This document shows positions 40,051 to 48,202 of a stretch of DNA of 64,000 nucleotides, in pieces (position 1 is the stretch's first letter; every line of letters begins with the position of its first letter). A model generated the notes under the pieces. It was given only the letters and a program-made list of their open reading frames with translations. It did not search any database and had not been told where the DNA came from. Source of the stretch: Streptomyces pseudovenezuelae (GTDB taxonomy: Bacteria; Actinomycetota; Actinomycetes; Streptomycetales; Streptomycetaceae). The translations under genes were made by a program, and so were the position numbers. The DNA lies in assembly GCF_029892565.1 (NCBI RefSeq), contig NZ_JARXVH010000001.1:372001-436000 (forward strand), written 5' to 3'.

Positions 40051-41833
40051 GACGCCGAGCGGCGTGCTGGGCGGCCAGGCGGACCGGCGCGTTCGCCGCG
40101 CCGTACCCCCGATAGCCCCCGTCCCGCTGGACGAGTTCGAAGAAGACACGGCCGACGGTGCGGGTGTAGCAGTGCCTGAACTCCCCGTACGCGTCACGGT
40201 CGTAGAGGATCCCGAGCTCCTTGTACGTCGCCAACTCGCCGTCGGCGAACTCGAACCGGGCGGCGAGGTCGTCGTAGTAGTTCGCCGGCATCTCCAACAG
40301 CAGCCCGCCCGCCGCGCGGAATCGGCGTGCCACGGCCACCACGTCCCGCGTGTCCAGAGCGATGTGCTGGGCGTGGACCGTGTCGTCGGCGGGCGCCGCG
40401 CCGACGGACAGGGCGATCCGGACACCGCCGTCGGCACCGGTGACGGCGCGACTGCGCAGCAGCCCGTACGGGTCGGCCACGTCCACGCTCTCCTGGGCGT
40501 CCAGACCGAGGACGCCCTGATGGAAGAGGGCGGCCTCGTCGAAGTGGTGCCAGGGCTGGGTGAGGGCCAGGTGGTCGATACGGCGGATGTCCGATGCCGC
40601 CGGGGTGTGCTGGACGTCCTCGAAGTCGGCCCGCCAGTCGGGCAGTTCGGGCCGGCCCGTCGCGCAGAAGAACAACTCCGTGCCGTCGGGAGCGGCGACG
40701 GCTTCGAGGGGCGCGTCCTCGCGTGCCCGCCGTCGCGGCAACACCGGTGCCAACAGCGCCTCGGCACGACGGGCGGCGCCCTCGGGGTCCGGTGACTCCA
40801 GCCCGATCGCGGCGAGACCGGTACCGTCACGGCGGGCGGCGGGACCGGTGTTGACCAGAACCCGGGCGTCCCCCTGCTGCCACAGGTCGACCGGCTTGCT
40901 CCGGTGCCGCGCGGCACGCACGAAACCCAGGGCGCCGAGTACGGCCGAGACCGGCTCGGCATCGGGAGTGACCAACTCGGCGAAGGCGACGCCGGTGGGG
41001 ACGACGGGGGCAGGCAACTCCGCCACCCCGACCGCCTCCTGCAGAACGAGCAGCGACCGAAGCGCGTCCACAGCCGTCGGCCCCGCCTCGGCCTGCCGGA
41101 ACACGTCGTTGAAGACCTCCAGGGAGAGCGGTCCGGTATATCCGGCCCGCACCACATGCCGCACGAGCCCCGCGACATCGAACCCACCCTGCCCCGGGAA
41201 GCAGCGATAGTGACGGCTCCACTGCAGGACGTCCATGGCGAGCAGCGGTGCGTCGGCGAGCTGGAGGAAGAAGATCTTCTCACCGGGGATGTCTTCGATG
41301 CCCTTGGGATCGGACCCGCGGGAAAGGATGTGGAAACTGTCGAGGCAGGTCCCAAGAGCCGGGTGTCCGGCGGCCTCGACAACCTGCCAGGCATGGTCAT
41401 ACGTACTGACGTGCCGTCCCCAGGCGAGCGCCTCGTAGGCGACGCGAATCCCGAACTCCTGGGCAAGATCGGCAAGTTGGCTCAACTGCTCGGCGGCCAG
41501 GGCATCATCGTCCACGGCGAGCGGGGACACACTGGAGCAGACGAGAACGGTGTCGGCGCCAAGCCGCCGCATCACCTCGAACTTGTGCCGGGCGCGCCGC
41601 AGATTCCGCCCGAACTCGTCGACGGGCACGGCCTCGACGTCCCGCATCGGCTGATAGAGGTCGATGGTGAGCCCAAGATCGGCACAACGCCCCCGAATCT
41701 CCTCGGGCGTGAGCGGACTGGCGAGCAGGTCGTTCTCGAAGATCTCGACTCCGTCGAACCCGGCCCGAGAGGCAGCCGCAAGCTTCTCGGTGAGGGACCC
41801 GCCGAGGGAGACGGTTGCAATAGACGTACGCAC
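40037..41833 (-). CDS. 3-dehydroshikimate dehydratase (QsuB type, fused to an HPPD-like domain)
   Basis: 598 residues. The N-terminal TIM barrel is an AsbF/QuiC-like sugar-phosphate-isomerase fold; E134 (YEALAWGRH), D165 (CLDSFHI), Q191 (FLQLADAP) and E239 (LSLEVFND) occupy the positions of the metal-binding set known for QuiC/QsuB enzymes, which also confirms the start. The C-terminal half resembles 4-hydroxyphenylpyruvate dioxygenase (RIDHLALTQP, HIALDT, FFELVQRDGGYRGYG). The family converts 3-dehydroshikimate to protocatechuate. GTG 41833 has GAGGAG eight bases upstream. It follows the shikimate dehydrogenase in the same transcript; a protocatechuate dioxygenase is not in the window. Confidence 0.92.
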   Translation of the reverse strand: MRTSIATVSLGGSLTEKLAAASRAGFDGVEIFENDLLASPLTPEEIRGRCADLGLTIDLYQPMRDVEAVPVDEFGRNLRRARHKFEVMRRLGADTVLVCSSVSPLAVDDDALAAEQLSQLADLAQEFGIRVAYEALAWGRHVSTYDHAWQVVEAAGHPALGTCLDSFHILSRGSDPKGIEDIPGEKIFFLQLADAPLLAMDVLQWSRHYRCFPGQGGFDVAGLVRHVVRAGYTGPLSLEVFNDVFRQAEAGPTAVDALRSLLVLQEAVGVAELPAPVVPTGVAFAELVTPDAEPVSAVLGALGFVRAARHRSKPVDLWQQGDARVLVNTGPAARRDGTGLAAIGLESPDPEGAARRAEALLAPVLPRRRAREDAPLEAVAAPDGTELFFCATGRPELPDWRADFEDVQHTPAASDIRRIDHLALTQPWHHFDEAALFHQGVLGLDAQESVDVADPYGLLRSRAVTGADGGVRIALSVGAAPADDTVHAQHIALDTRDVVAVARRFRAAGGLLLEMPANYYDDLAARFEFADGELATYKELGILYDRDAYGEFRHCYTRTVGRVFFELVQRDGGYRGYGAANAPVRLAAQHAARRLTGG

Positions 41834-41849
41834 GGTCGCACTCCTCTGC

Positions 41850-41902
41850 TTTTTGCTTTTTTGGGGGCGCGGGGAACTGCGCGACAAGCCACAACGAACC
41901 GG
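41850..41902. repeat. Dispersed Streptomyces intergenic element
   Basis: In the gap between the dehydrogenase stop and the dehydratase start is a T-rich run followed by GGGGCGCGGGGAACTGCGCG and ACAAGCC. I recognise this as a short motif repeated very many times in Streptomyces intergenic regions. The core CGCGGGGAACTGCGCG can fold into a small hairpin. Confidence 0.6.
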
Positions 41903-41908
41903 CACCGG

Positions 41909-42796
41909 TCACACGACCGGACCCGCCGAGCTCTCGACGACTCCGCCCAATTCCGCAAAATCCCTCAACATCCGCAAGCTGTCCGGCTCACGCCCGGTGA
42001 ACAACCGAAACGCATCCACAGCCTGAAACACCGCCATCCCACCCCCGTCCAGAACGGCACACCCCACCGCCCGAGCGGCCCGCAACAACTCCGTCTCCAA
42101 CGGCCGGTACACCACCTCGGCAACCCACAACCCCGGCCGAAGCGACTCCGCAGAAAACGGCAGCCCAGGATGCGCAGCCATCCCGGTGGGCGTCGCATGC
42201 ACGACCCCGTCGGCGCGAGCAATCAGCCCGGCAAGACGATCGGGGCCGGCCGCAACGGCCCGCCCCACACCAAAGTGCCGATTCAGCGCCGCAGCCAGAT
42301 CCACGGCCCGATCGGCCAACGCGTCCACGACAGTGACCCGCCCCGCGCCGAGCGTGAGCATGGCGTGGGCCACGGCGGCCCCCGCACCCCCCGCCCCCAG
42401 CTGCACAACCCGCTCCAACGCCGCATCCGGCAACCCGCGCGCGAACGCCGCCGCGAACCCGGTGACGTCTGTGTTGTGCCCTACGGACCGACCATCCTCA
42501 AAAACCACGGAGTTCACCGCACCGAGCGCCTCAGCCTGCGGAGCAAGCGCGTCCAGGTGCTCGATGACCAGTTGCTTGCAAGGGTGGGTGATATTGAGCC
42601 CGTCGAACCCCAGGTCCCGCGCGGCCCGCACCAGGTCGCCAACCGCCTCGGGCCGGAGGCCGAGCGCGTCGATGTCGATACGCCGGTACAGATACCGCAG
42701 GCCCTGCCGGTCCGCCTCCCGCTCGTGCAGCGCCGGGCTGAGCGACGGCCCGATGCCGGCGCCGATCAGTCCGACGAGAAACGAGTCCTTGGCCAC
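41909..42796 (-). CDS. Quinate/shikimate dehydrogenase (AroE/QsuD-like)
   Basis: 295 residues with substrate-binding SLSPALHE, catalytic lysine in LNITHPCKQ, GHNTDVTGF and the cofactor motif QLGAGGAGAAVAHAML. An aspartate at the end of beta-2 (VTVVDALADRA) replaces the basic NADP-binding residues of biosynthetic AroE, as in the NAD-dependent catabolic enzyme QsuD. It should oxidise quinate and/or shikimate to the 3-dehydro acids used by the dehydratase encoded downstream. The divergent TetR gene and an operator-like dyad lie upstream. Confidence 0.9.
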   Translation of the reverse strand: MAKDSFLVGLIGAGIGPSLSPALHEREADRQGLRYLYRRIDIDALGLRPEAVGDLVRAARDLGFDGLNITHPCKQLVIEHLDALAPQAEALGAVNSVVFEDGRSVGHNTDVTGFAAAFARGLPDAALERVVQLGAGGAGAAVAHAMLTLGAGRVTVVDALADRAVDLAAALNRHFGVGRAVAAGPDRLAGLIARADGVVHATPTGMAAHPGLPFSAESLRPGLWVAEVVYRPLETELLRAARAVGCAVLDGGGMAVFQAVDAFRLFTGREPDSLRMLRDFAELGGVVESSAGPVV

Positions 42797-42818
42797 GCGG
42801 ACCTCCCGAGCCGATCAC

Positions 42819-42840
42819 TAATGTACGAACCAGTACGTTA
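42819..42840. promoter_or_regulatory. TetR operator candidate, site 1 (quinate/shikimate locus)
   Basis: A 22-bp imperfect palindrome: TAA and TTA ends, two GTAC boxes and a GAACCA centre. It lies 23 bp upstream of the dehydrogenase start, between it and the TetR gene. Read on the minus strand it contains TAACGTACTGGTTCGT, which matches site 2 before the MHS transporter. Confidence 0.6.
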
Positions 42841-42948
42841 GCTATACCAGCCGCACCGCCCCCGGGGAAGGCCTGGGGCCGTCGCGAGCACCGCGCCTTC
42901 TACAATCTGCCGCAGCGGCCGCACTCCCGAAGGAAGCCAAGGAACCCG

Positions 42949-43614
42949 ATGACCAGCGTCGACGAACCGGCACGACCGAACGGGCGGATCCGCGACGCGG
43001 TCCGCACCCAGGCCGAGATCCTCGACGTGGCGACCCAGGAGTTCGCGCGGGCCGGCTACGACGGTGCCCGCGTCGACGAGATCGCCGCCCGTACCCGCAC
43101 CACGAAGCGGATGATCTACTACTACTTCGGCGGCAAGGAGCAGCTCTTCACCGCCGTCCTGGAGCGGGCGTACGGCGTGATCCGCGAGGCCGAACAGGGG
43201 CTGGACGTCGAGCACCTCGACCCGGTCGCGGCCATCCGCAAGCTCGCCGAGGTCACCTTCGACCACCACGAACAGCACCCCGACTTCATCCGTCTGGTCA
43301 GCATCGAGAACATCCACGAGGCCGAGCACATCGCCGCCTCCGAGAAGCTGGGCAAGATCGGCTCCCCCGCGCTCGACGTGATCAGCCGCATCCTGGCCAC
43401 CGGGCAGGAGTCCGGCCTGTTCACGGCCGACGTCGACGCGGTCGACCTGCACGCGATGATCAGTTCGTTCTGCTTCTTCCGGGTCGCCAATCGGCACACC
43501 TTCGGCGCCCTGTTCGGCCGTGACCTCACCGACCCGGACCGGCGCGAGCACTACCGCGCCATGCTCGGCGACATGGTGATCGCCTACCTGACGGCGGAGC
43601 GCACCACCGACTGA
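42949..43614 (+). CDS. TetR-family regulator of the quinate/shikimate locus
   Basis: 221 residues: helix-turn-helix VDEIAARTRTTKRMIYYYFGGKEQLFTAVLERAYG at about residues 43-77, then an all-helical ligand domain. AAGGA precedes the ATG by five bases. It sits between the divergent dehydrogenase-dehydratase operon and the MHS transporter and probably represses both until quinate, shikimate or a product binds. In Corynebacterium the equivalent regulator (QsuR) is of another family, so this is a different control solution. Confidence 0.92.
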   Translation: MTSVDEPARPNGRIRDAVRTQAEILDVATQEFARAGYDGARVDEIAARTRTTKRMIYYYFGGKEQLFTAVLERAYGVIREAEQGLDVEHLDPVAAIRKLAEVTFDHHEQHPDFIRLVSIENIHEAEHIAASEKLGKIGSPALDVISRILATGQESGLFTADVDAVDLHAMISSFCFFRVANRHTFGALFGRDLTDPDRREHYRAMLGDMVIAYLTAERTTD

Positions 43615-43633
43615 CCCGGCGCCGCACGACCTC

Positions 43634-43696
43634 TTGACACCCGGGAAACGCGAGCGCAACATCCCTACCCACCGAGACTAACTACCCAGTGGGTTA
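43634..43696 (+). promoter_or_regulatory. MHS transporter promoter with TetR operator site 2
   Basis: TTGACA at 43634-43639 and CAACAT at 43657-43662 (17-bp spacer) are a possible promoter. TAACTACCCAGTGGGTTA follows at 43679-43696, with an 11-bp perfect core and TAAC/GTTA ends. On the minus strand it reads TAACCCACTGGGTAGT, matching site 1 as TAACNNACTGGNTNGT. A site just after the transcription start fits repression. Confidence 0.55.
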
Positions 43697-43778
43697 ATTA
43701 GCCGACCGTCCCCTCGGTCTCTCGGTCGCTCTCCGCACCGCTCACTCCCTACGTTGGAGTCCCCCGAAGGAGCACGCC

Positions 43779-45119
43779 GTGTCCGTCCCCGCCGAAGCCG
43801 TCGGGCAACCGAAAAAGGCGGCCACCGCCGCCTGGATCGGCAGCGCCCTCGAGTACTACGACTTCTTCATCTACGGCAGCGCCGCAGCACTGATCTTCCC
43901 CAAGGTCTTCTTCGACGAGTCCGACCCGGCCACCGCGACCCTGCTGTCGCTGGCCACGTTCGGCGTCGCGTACGCGGCCCGGCCGGTCGGCGCGCTCTTC
44001 CTCGGCCACTTCGGCGACCGCGTCGGCCGCAAGAAGATCATGGTCTTCACGCTGATCCTGATGGGCCTGTCGACGTTCCTGATCGGCTGTCTGCCCAGCC
44101 GTGACCAGGTCGGCACCCTCGCGCCCGTCCTGCTGGTCGCCTGCCGTGTCCTGCAAGGAATCTCGGCGGCGGGCGAGCAGGCCAGCGCCAACTCCATGAC
44201 CCTCGAACACGCGCCACCGCACCGGCGCGGCTTCTTCACCAGCTTCACGCTCGGCGGCACGCAGGGCGGACAGCTACTGGCCACGCTGGTCTTCATCCCG
44301 ATCGCCTCGCTGCCCGAGGACCAACTCCTCTCCTGGGGCTGGCGGGTGCCGTTCTGGCTGAGCATCGCGGTCGCCGTCGTCGGCTACGTCATCCGCCGCC
44401 GGCTGGAGGAGACGCCGGCCTTCGCCCGGCAGGCGGCCACGGAAGGTGTGGTCAAGCTGCCGCTGGTGGTGCTGATGCGCGAGCACTGGGCGGATGTGCT
44501 GCGGGTGATCGGGGGTGCGTTGATCGCCTCGGTCTCCACGATCTTCACGGTGTGGGCGCTGGCGTACGCGACCAGCGACGCGGTCGGCATGTCCCGCACC
44601 TCGATGCTCTGGGTCGGCGCGCTCGCCAACCTCGTGGCGCTCGCCGCGATCCCGCTGTGGGCCACCCTCTCGGACCGCATCGGCCGCCGCCCGGTCTTCC
44701 TGATCGGCGCCGTCGGCAGCGCGATCACGATGTTCCTCTACCTGTGGGCCATCTCCACCGGCTCCTACCCCCTGATCATGCTCCTGGGCATCGTCACCTT
44801 CGGTGTCGTCTACAGCGCCGCCAACGGCGTGTGGCCCTCCTTCTACGGCGAGATGTTCTCGACCCGCGTCCGCCTGTCCGGCATGGCGATCGGCACGCAG
44901 ATCGGCTTCGCGGTGGCCGGCTTCGCGGTCACGTTCGCCGCGCAGATCGCGGGCCCGGACGGCACCGACTGGTCCTCGGTGGCCCTCTTCACCGCGGCCC
45001 TCTGCGTCCCGCCGGTGATCGCCGCCTTCTCGGCCCGCGAGACCTGCAAGGTCCCGACCGAACTGCTCGGCGAGAAGACGCCCGTGCAGGCGTCGCGGAC
45101 GGAGAGGGTGACGGCCTGA
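43779..45119 (+). CDS. MHS-family MFS transporter (shikimate/quinate importer candidate)
   Basis: 446 residues, 12 predicted helices. The N-terminus WIGSALEYYDFFIYGSAAALIFPKVFF and the loop GHFGDRVGRKKIMVFTL are diagnostic of metabolite:H+ symporters (ShiA, KgtP, ProP relatives). GAAGGAG precedes the GTG start. Its position next to quinate/shikimate enzymes and a shared operator motif make it the likely uptake system for these acids. A 42-bp palindrome follows the stop. Confidence 0.9.
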   Translation: MSVPAEAVGQPKKAATAAWIGSALEYYDFFIYGSAAALIFPKVFFDESDPATATLLSLATFGVAYAARPVGALFLGHFGDRVGRKKIMVFTLILMGLSTFLIGCLPSRDQVGTLAPVLLVACRVLQGISAAGEQASANSMTLEHAPPHRRGFFTSFTLGGTQGGQLLATLVFIPIASLPEDQLLSWGWRVPFWLSIAVAVVGYVIRRRLEETPAFARQAATEGVVKLPLVVLMREHWADVLRVIGGALIASVSTIFTVWALAYATSDAVGMSRTSMLWVGALANLVALAAIPLWATLSDRIGRRPVFLIGAVGSAITMFLYLWAISTGSYPLIMLLGIVTFGVVYSAANGVWPSFYGEMFSTRVRLSGMAIGTQIGFAVAGFAVTFAAQIAGPDGTDWSSVALFTAALCVPPVIAAFSARETCKVPTELLGEKTPVQASRTERVTA

Positions 45120-45126
45120 TCCCGGT

Positions 45127-45168
45127 CGCACTGGCTACGCGCTCCGGCCGGAGCGCGTAGCCAGTGCG
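45127..45168. terminator. 42-bp perfect palindrome (bidirectional terminator)
   Basis: Two 21-base arms, centred on CTCCGG/CCGGAG, match with no loop and extend by G-T wobble pairs. It starts 8 bp after the MHS stop. The TetR gene converges from the other side, so it can serve both strands. Confidence 0.8.
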
Positions 45169-45179
45169 GTAGCTGTCGT

Positions 45180-45213
45180 CGCCCGATCGCGTGATCGTCC
45201 TCGCGATCGGGCG
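45180..45213. terminator. Second hairpin between convergent genes
   Basis: CGCCCGATCGCG and CGCGATCGGGCG, perfect 12-bp arms around a 10-base loop, 11 bp beyond the large palindrome. Confidence 0.65.
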
Positions 45214-45260
45214 CGGGAGCGGACACGGCGACGTCGTCCAGTCGAGCGGGGGCCGTGGGC

Positions 45261-45292
45261 GCGATCACCCTTGAACGCGATCACCCTTGAAC
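45261..45292. repeat. Exact tandem duplication of 16 bp
   Basis: GCGATCACCCTTGAAC occurs twice head to tail in the noncoding gap before the TetR stop codon. It looks like a recent slippage duplication. Confidence 0.85.
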
Positions 45293-45362
45293 CTGACACC
45301 TGCCATTGTCCGCCGTGGTGACAGGCGCCCATGGGCACGGCTTCCCGGACCAACGGGCCCGC

Positions 45363-45965
45363 TCATGAACACGCTGCTCCTGTCGCCACCGCGTCCAGCA
45401 TCGGCGCGAGTTCCCCGGCCACGGTCGTCAGCGCTCGGGTGTCGCGCTCGGCGCGGGCGATCAGGAGTGCGCCCTCCAGGGAGCTGATCATGAGGGTGGC
45501 GAGGGGCTCGGCACGCTCGGTCGGCACGCCCATGTCCGTCAGGGCACCGGCCACCGGAGCGGTCCAGGTGGCGAAGGCGCCGGCCGCGGCCTCACGGGTC
45601 GACTCGGTGGCGTCTGCGCAGTCGACCGTCGCCGCCGCGACCGGGCAGCCGGCGAGGAGGCCGGCCGTCTCGTACTCGTCGGTCCACTGGCGCACCATCG
45701 CCGCGAACAGTCCGCCGGGTGTCGGTTCGGCCATGCCCTCCATGAAGCGGGCCACCCGCCGGCCCGCGTACCGGCCCGCCCACGCCACCGCCTCGTTGAC
45801 CAGCTGTTCCTTGCCGCCGGGGAAGTAGTGCTGGAGCGAGCCGCGCGGCGCCCCCGCGTGGACGGCGACCTCGCGCATACCGGTCGCGCCGACGCCGTGC
45901 CGCCGGATGAGCTGGGCCGCGCTGAAGACCATCCGCTCACGCGGACCCCGTTCGGACACCGCCAT
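45363..45965 (-). CDS. TetR/AcrR-family regulator
   Basis: 200 residues: helix-turn-helix GATGMREVAVHAGAPRGSLQHYFPGGKEQLVNEAV and a helical ligand domain with two central cysteines (GCPVAAATVDCADA), typical of the LmrA/YxaF-like group. The ATG at 45965 has GAGGAGG eight to nine bases upstream. It is divergent from an NAD-dependent dehydrogenase, with two palindromic operators between, and should repress both genes. Confidence 0.9.
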   Translation of the reverse strand: MAVSERGPRERMVFSAAQLIRRHGVGATGMREVAVHAGAPRGSLQHYFPGGKEQLVNEAVAWAGRYAGRRVARFMEGMAEPTPGGLFAAMVRQWTDEYETAGLLAGCPVAAATVDCADATESTREAAAGAFATWTAPVAGALTDMGVPTERAEPLATLMISSLEGALLIARAERDTRALTTVAGELAPMLDAVATGAACS

Positions 45966-45994
45966 GGGCCGCACCTCCTCGTTCTCGCCCACCC

Positions 45995-46038
45995 TATGAC
46001 CGCCGTCATAACAGCGGCTACTATGACCACGGTCATAG
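45995..46038. promoter_or_regulatory. Two TATGAC-N4-GTCATA operators
   Basis: TATGACCGCCGTCATA at 45995-46010 and TATGACCACGGTCATA at 46022-46037 (the latter extended to an 18-bp palindrome, 46021-46038) are 27 bp apart centre to centre. They lie between the divergent TetR and dehydrogenase starts, the expected place for self-regulation. Confidence 0.8.
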
Positions 46039-46089
46039 ACGGCCCGCACACACAGACACAGGTACGGGGATACGGACAGGCGGTGGATC

Positions 46090-47055
46090 GTGCACGGCGA
46101 CCAGGTTGACGACGTCAATCCGATCCACCAGGCCCGCCACGGCGACCGCGCGCCCCACGTCGGCTTCCTCGGCCTCGGTGTCATGGGCCTTCCCATGGCG
46201 CTGCGCCTCGCCCACGCCGGAACTCCCCTCACCGTCTGGAACCGCACGCCCGCCCGCGCCGAACCGTTGCGCGCGGCCGGGGCCTCGGTCGCGGCCGACC
46301 CTGCCGACGTGTTCGCGCAGGCGGACGTCGTGATCCTGATGCTGGCCGACGAGTTCGCGATCGACGCCGTCCTCGGTCGCGGCGCCCCGGAGTTCGCCGC
46401 GCGCGTCGCCGGACGCGTGGTCGTCCACATGGGCACGACCTCGCCGGAGTATTCGCAGGCGCTGGAGGCCGACATCCGCGCGGCGGACGGGAGTTACGTC
46501 GAGGCGCCCGTCTCCGGCTCGCGCGTCCCGGCGGAGAACGGGCAGTTGGTCGCCATGCTGGCCGGGGAGGAGTCGGCCGTGGAGGTCGTACGTCCGCTGC
46601 TCGCACCCATGTGCCACGGCACCTTCGTCTGCGGACCCGCACCCAACGCCCTGCTGATGAAGCTCGCCGTGAACCTGTTCCTGATCACCCAGGTCACCGG
46701 CCTCACCGAGGCCTTCCACTTCGCCGAACGCCAGGGCCTGGACCGCCGGTTGTTCCTGGACGTACTGGACGCGGGCCCGATGGCCAGCGCCGTCTCCCGG
46801 ATGAAGGCGCCCAAGCTGCTGGAGCGGGACTTCGCGGTACAGGCGGCGGCCTCGGACGTACTGAAGAACAACCGGCTCATCGCCGAGGCCGCACGCAAGA
46901 CCGGGCTGGCCTCGCCGTTGCTCGACGTCTGCCACGCCCTCTTCGGGGAGACGGTGTCGCTCGGGTACGGCGGTGAGGACATGGCGGCGGTCGTGCGTGC
47001 GATCGAGGCCCGCACGGAGGAGGGGGCGCAGGGGCAAACCCCCTTGCCGTACTAG
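46090..47055 (+). CDS. NAD(P)-dependent 3-hydroxyisobutyrate dehydrogenase-like oxidoreductase
   Basis: 321 residues of the beta-hydroxyacid dehydrogenase family: [16 protein letters not shown] binds the cofactor, [23 protein letters not shown] is the substrate motif, and the catalytic lysine lies in [13 protein letters not shown]. An arginine after beta-2 ([12 protein letters not shown]) suggests NADP. It probably reduces a small semialdehyde or oxidises a hydroxy acid. The start is GTG 46090, with GGTGG just upstream. Controlled by the divergent TetR protein through the TATGAC operators. Confidence 0.9.
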   Translation: MHGDQVDDVNPIHQARHGDRAPHVGFLGLGVMGLPMALRLAHAGTPLTVWNRTPARAEPLRAAGASVAADPADVFAQADVVILMLADEFAIDAVLGRGAPEFAARVAGRVVVHMGTTSPEYSQALEADIRAADGSYVEAPVSGSRVPAENGQLVAMLAGEESAVEVVRPLLAPMCHGTFVCGPAPNALLMKLAVNLFLITQVTGLTEAFHFAERQGLDRRLFLDVLDAGPMASAVSRMKAPKLLERDFAVQAAASDVLKNNRLIAEAARKTGLASPLLDVCHALFGETVSLGYGGEDMAAVVRAIEARTEEGAQGQTPLPY

Positions 47056-47066
47056 CCGTTGATTCG

Positions 47067-47504
47067 TCAGCCGCGGTTGGCGCCGGCCGGGATCCCGTAC
47101 GCCCGATCCACCTTCAGCCGCAGCACCAACCGCCGGTCACGGACCATCGCGGCGCGGTAGTCGTCCCAGTCCGGGTGTTCGCCGAGGACGTCCCGGTAGA
47201 GGCGGATCAGTTCCTCGACGGTGTCGTCGTGCGGGTCCTTGGCGACGGGCGTGAGTTCCGCGGTGCCCTCGACGACCGTGTAGGCCCGGCGGTCAGGGGT
47301 GGACACGTGGTACGACAACCGCGGGTCCCGGCGCGCGTTGCCGGTCTTGGCGCGGTCGTCGGTGACCGAGATCCGGATGAGTCGCTCGTCCGGGTAGTAG
47401 TGGTGGCTGACGTTCGACAACTGGGGCCGGCCGTCGCGCTTGAGGGTGACCAGCACCCCGCTGCGGCCGTCGGAGAGCAGTTCGAGCAGTGTGTCCTGAG
47501 TCAT
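47067..47504 (-). CDS. PPOX-class F420-dependent (or FMN) oxidoreductase
   Basis: A split-barrel flavin/deazaflavin-binding protein of 145 residues (GVLVTLKRDGRPQLSNVSHHYYPDERLIRISVTDDRAKTGNARRDPRLSYHV; VVEGTAELTP). The family reduces diverse substrates with F420H2 in actinobacteria. I use ATG 47504; the frame extends 19 codons upstream without a good start. It converges on the dehydrogenase gene and is divergent from the next TetR gene by 101 bp, so it may belong to that regulator's set. Confidence 0.88.
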   Translation of the reverse strand: MTQDTLLELLSDGRSGVLVTLKRDGRPQLSNVSHHYYPDERLIRISVTDDRAKTGNARRDPRLSYHVSTPDRRAYTVVEGTAELTPVAKDPHDDTVEELIRLYRDVLGEHPDWDDYRAAMVRDRRLVLRLKVDRAYGIPAGANRG

Positions 47505-47568
47505 ATACCCGTCAACTCGTGGCGCGGGTCCCCGCATTCCCGTCCCGACGGCAGACCCCACTCACCCG

Positions 47569-47607
47569 GTAGACACTGTCTACGGCCATTTGGTAGACAG
47601 TGTCTAT
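47569..47607. promoter_or_regulatory. Two TAGACA-type palindromic operators, one over a start codon
   Basis: GTAGACACTGTCTAC (47569-47583, perfect 15-bp palindrome) and GTAGACAGTGTCTAT (47593-47607) are 24 bp apart. The second covers the first two bases of the TetR start codon at 47606. They are the evident autoregulatory sites of the adjacent TetR gene. Confidence 0.8.
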
Positions 47608-48202
47608 GCCTTTGGAGGAAGTGGATGAAACGGAGACCGGGCTGCGGGCCCGACTCGTCGACGTCGGTGTGGATCTGGTCGCCCAGGAGGGGGCGCAAGC
47701 GCTGACCCTGCGCGAGATCGCGCGCCGAGCGGGCGTCTCGCACGGAGCACCCCGCCGCTACTTCCCGACCCACCTGGAACTGCTCTCCGCCATCGCGCGC
47801 CGCGGCTTCGCCGAGCTCGGGAAGCGGGCGTCGGCTGTGGTTGAGCACGGGGACGGACCGGCGCCCGCGCGGGAGCAATTGGCGTCGCTGGCAGGCGCGT
47901 ATCTGCAGTTCGCGCTGGACAGCCGCGGCATGTACGAGCTGATGTTCCGTCATGACCTGTTGGAGAGCGGTCATCTGGGGCTGCGGGACACCAGCCTGCC
48001 GCTGTTCGGGCGGTTGGTGGAGCTTGTCGGCGTGGCCCGTCCCGACCTGGACGCGCGGTTGGTGGCGGGTGCCCTGTGGGCGAACCTGCACGGCATCGCC
48101 CAACTCTGGAACTGGGGCAGCCTCCAACTCGCCACCGGCGCCGAGGATTTCGCGCCCTTGCTGCACGCGGCGCTCGACGCCCACCTCGGGAGCGGCGAGT
48201 GA
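47606..48202 (+). CDS. TetR-family regulator, probably leaderless
   Basis: 198 residues: helix-turn-helix LTLREIARRAGVSHGAPRRYFPTHLELLSAIARRGF and a helical domain ending with a WNW-containing segment (IAQLWNWGSLQLATG). No Shine-Dalgarno sequence precedes ATG 47606, and an operator copy overlaps that codon, which fits a leaderless message shut off at initiation. A GTG at 47600 is an alternative start. The stop overlaps the exporter start (GTGA), so regulator and exporter form one operon, a common drug-resistance layout. Confidence 0.9.
   Translation: MPLEEVDETETGLRARLVDVGVDLVAQEGAQALTLREIARRAGVSHGAPRRYFPTHLELLSAIARRGFAELGKRASAVVEHGDGPAPAREQLASLAGAYLQFALDSRGMYELMFRHDLLESGHLGLRDTSLPLFGRLVELVGVARPDLDARLVAGALWANLHGIAQLWNWGSLQLATGAEDFAPLLHAALDAHLGSGE

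Noticed and set aside
40037..41833. 4-hydroxyphenylpyruvate dioxygenase (tyrosine catabolism)
   Set aside because: Only the C-terminal half resembles HPPD. The N-terminal half carries the metal set of 3-dehydroshikimate dehydratase, and the neighbours are quinate/shikimate genes.
41909..42796. Biosynthetic shikimate dehydrogenase aroE
   Set aside because: The residue after beta-2 is Asp (NAD type), and the gene is coupled to a catabolic dehydratase and an importer with a dedicated regulator.
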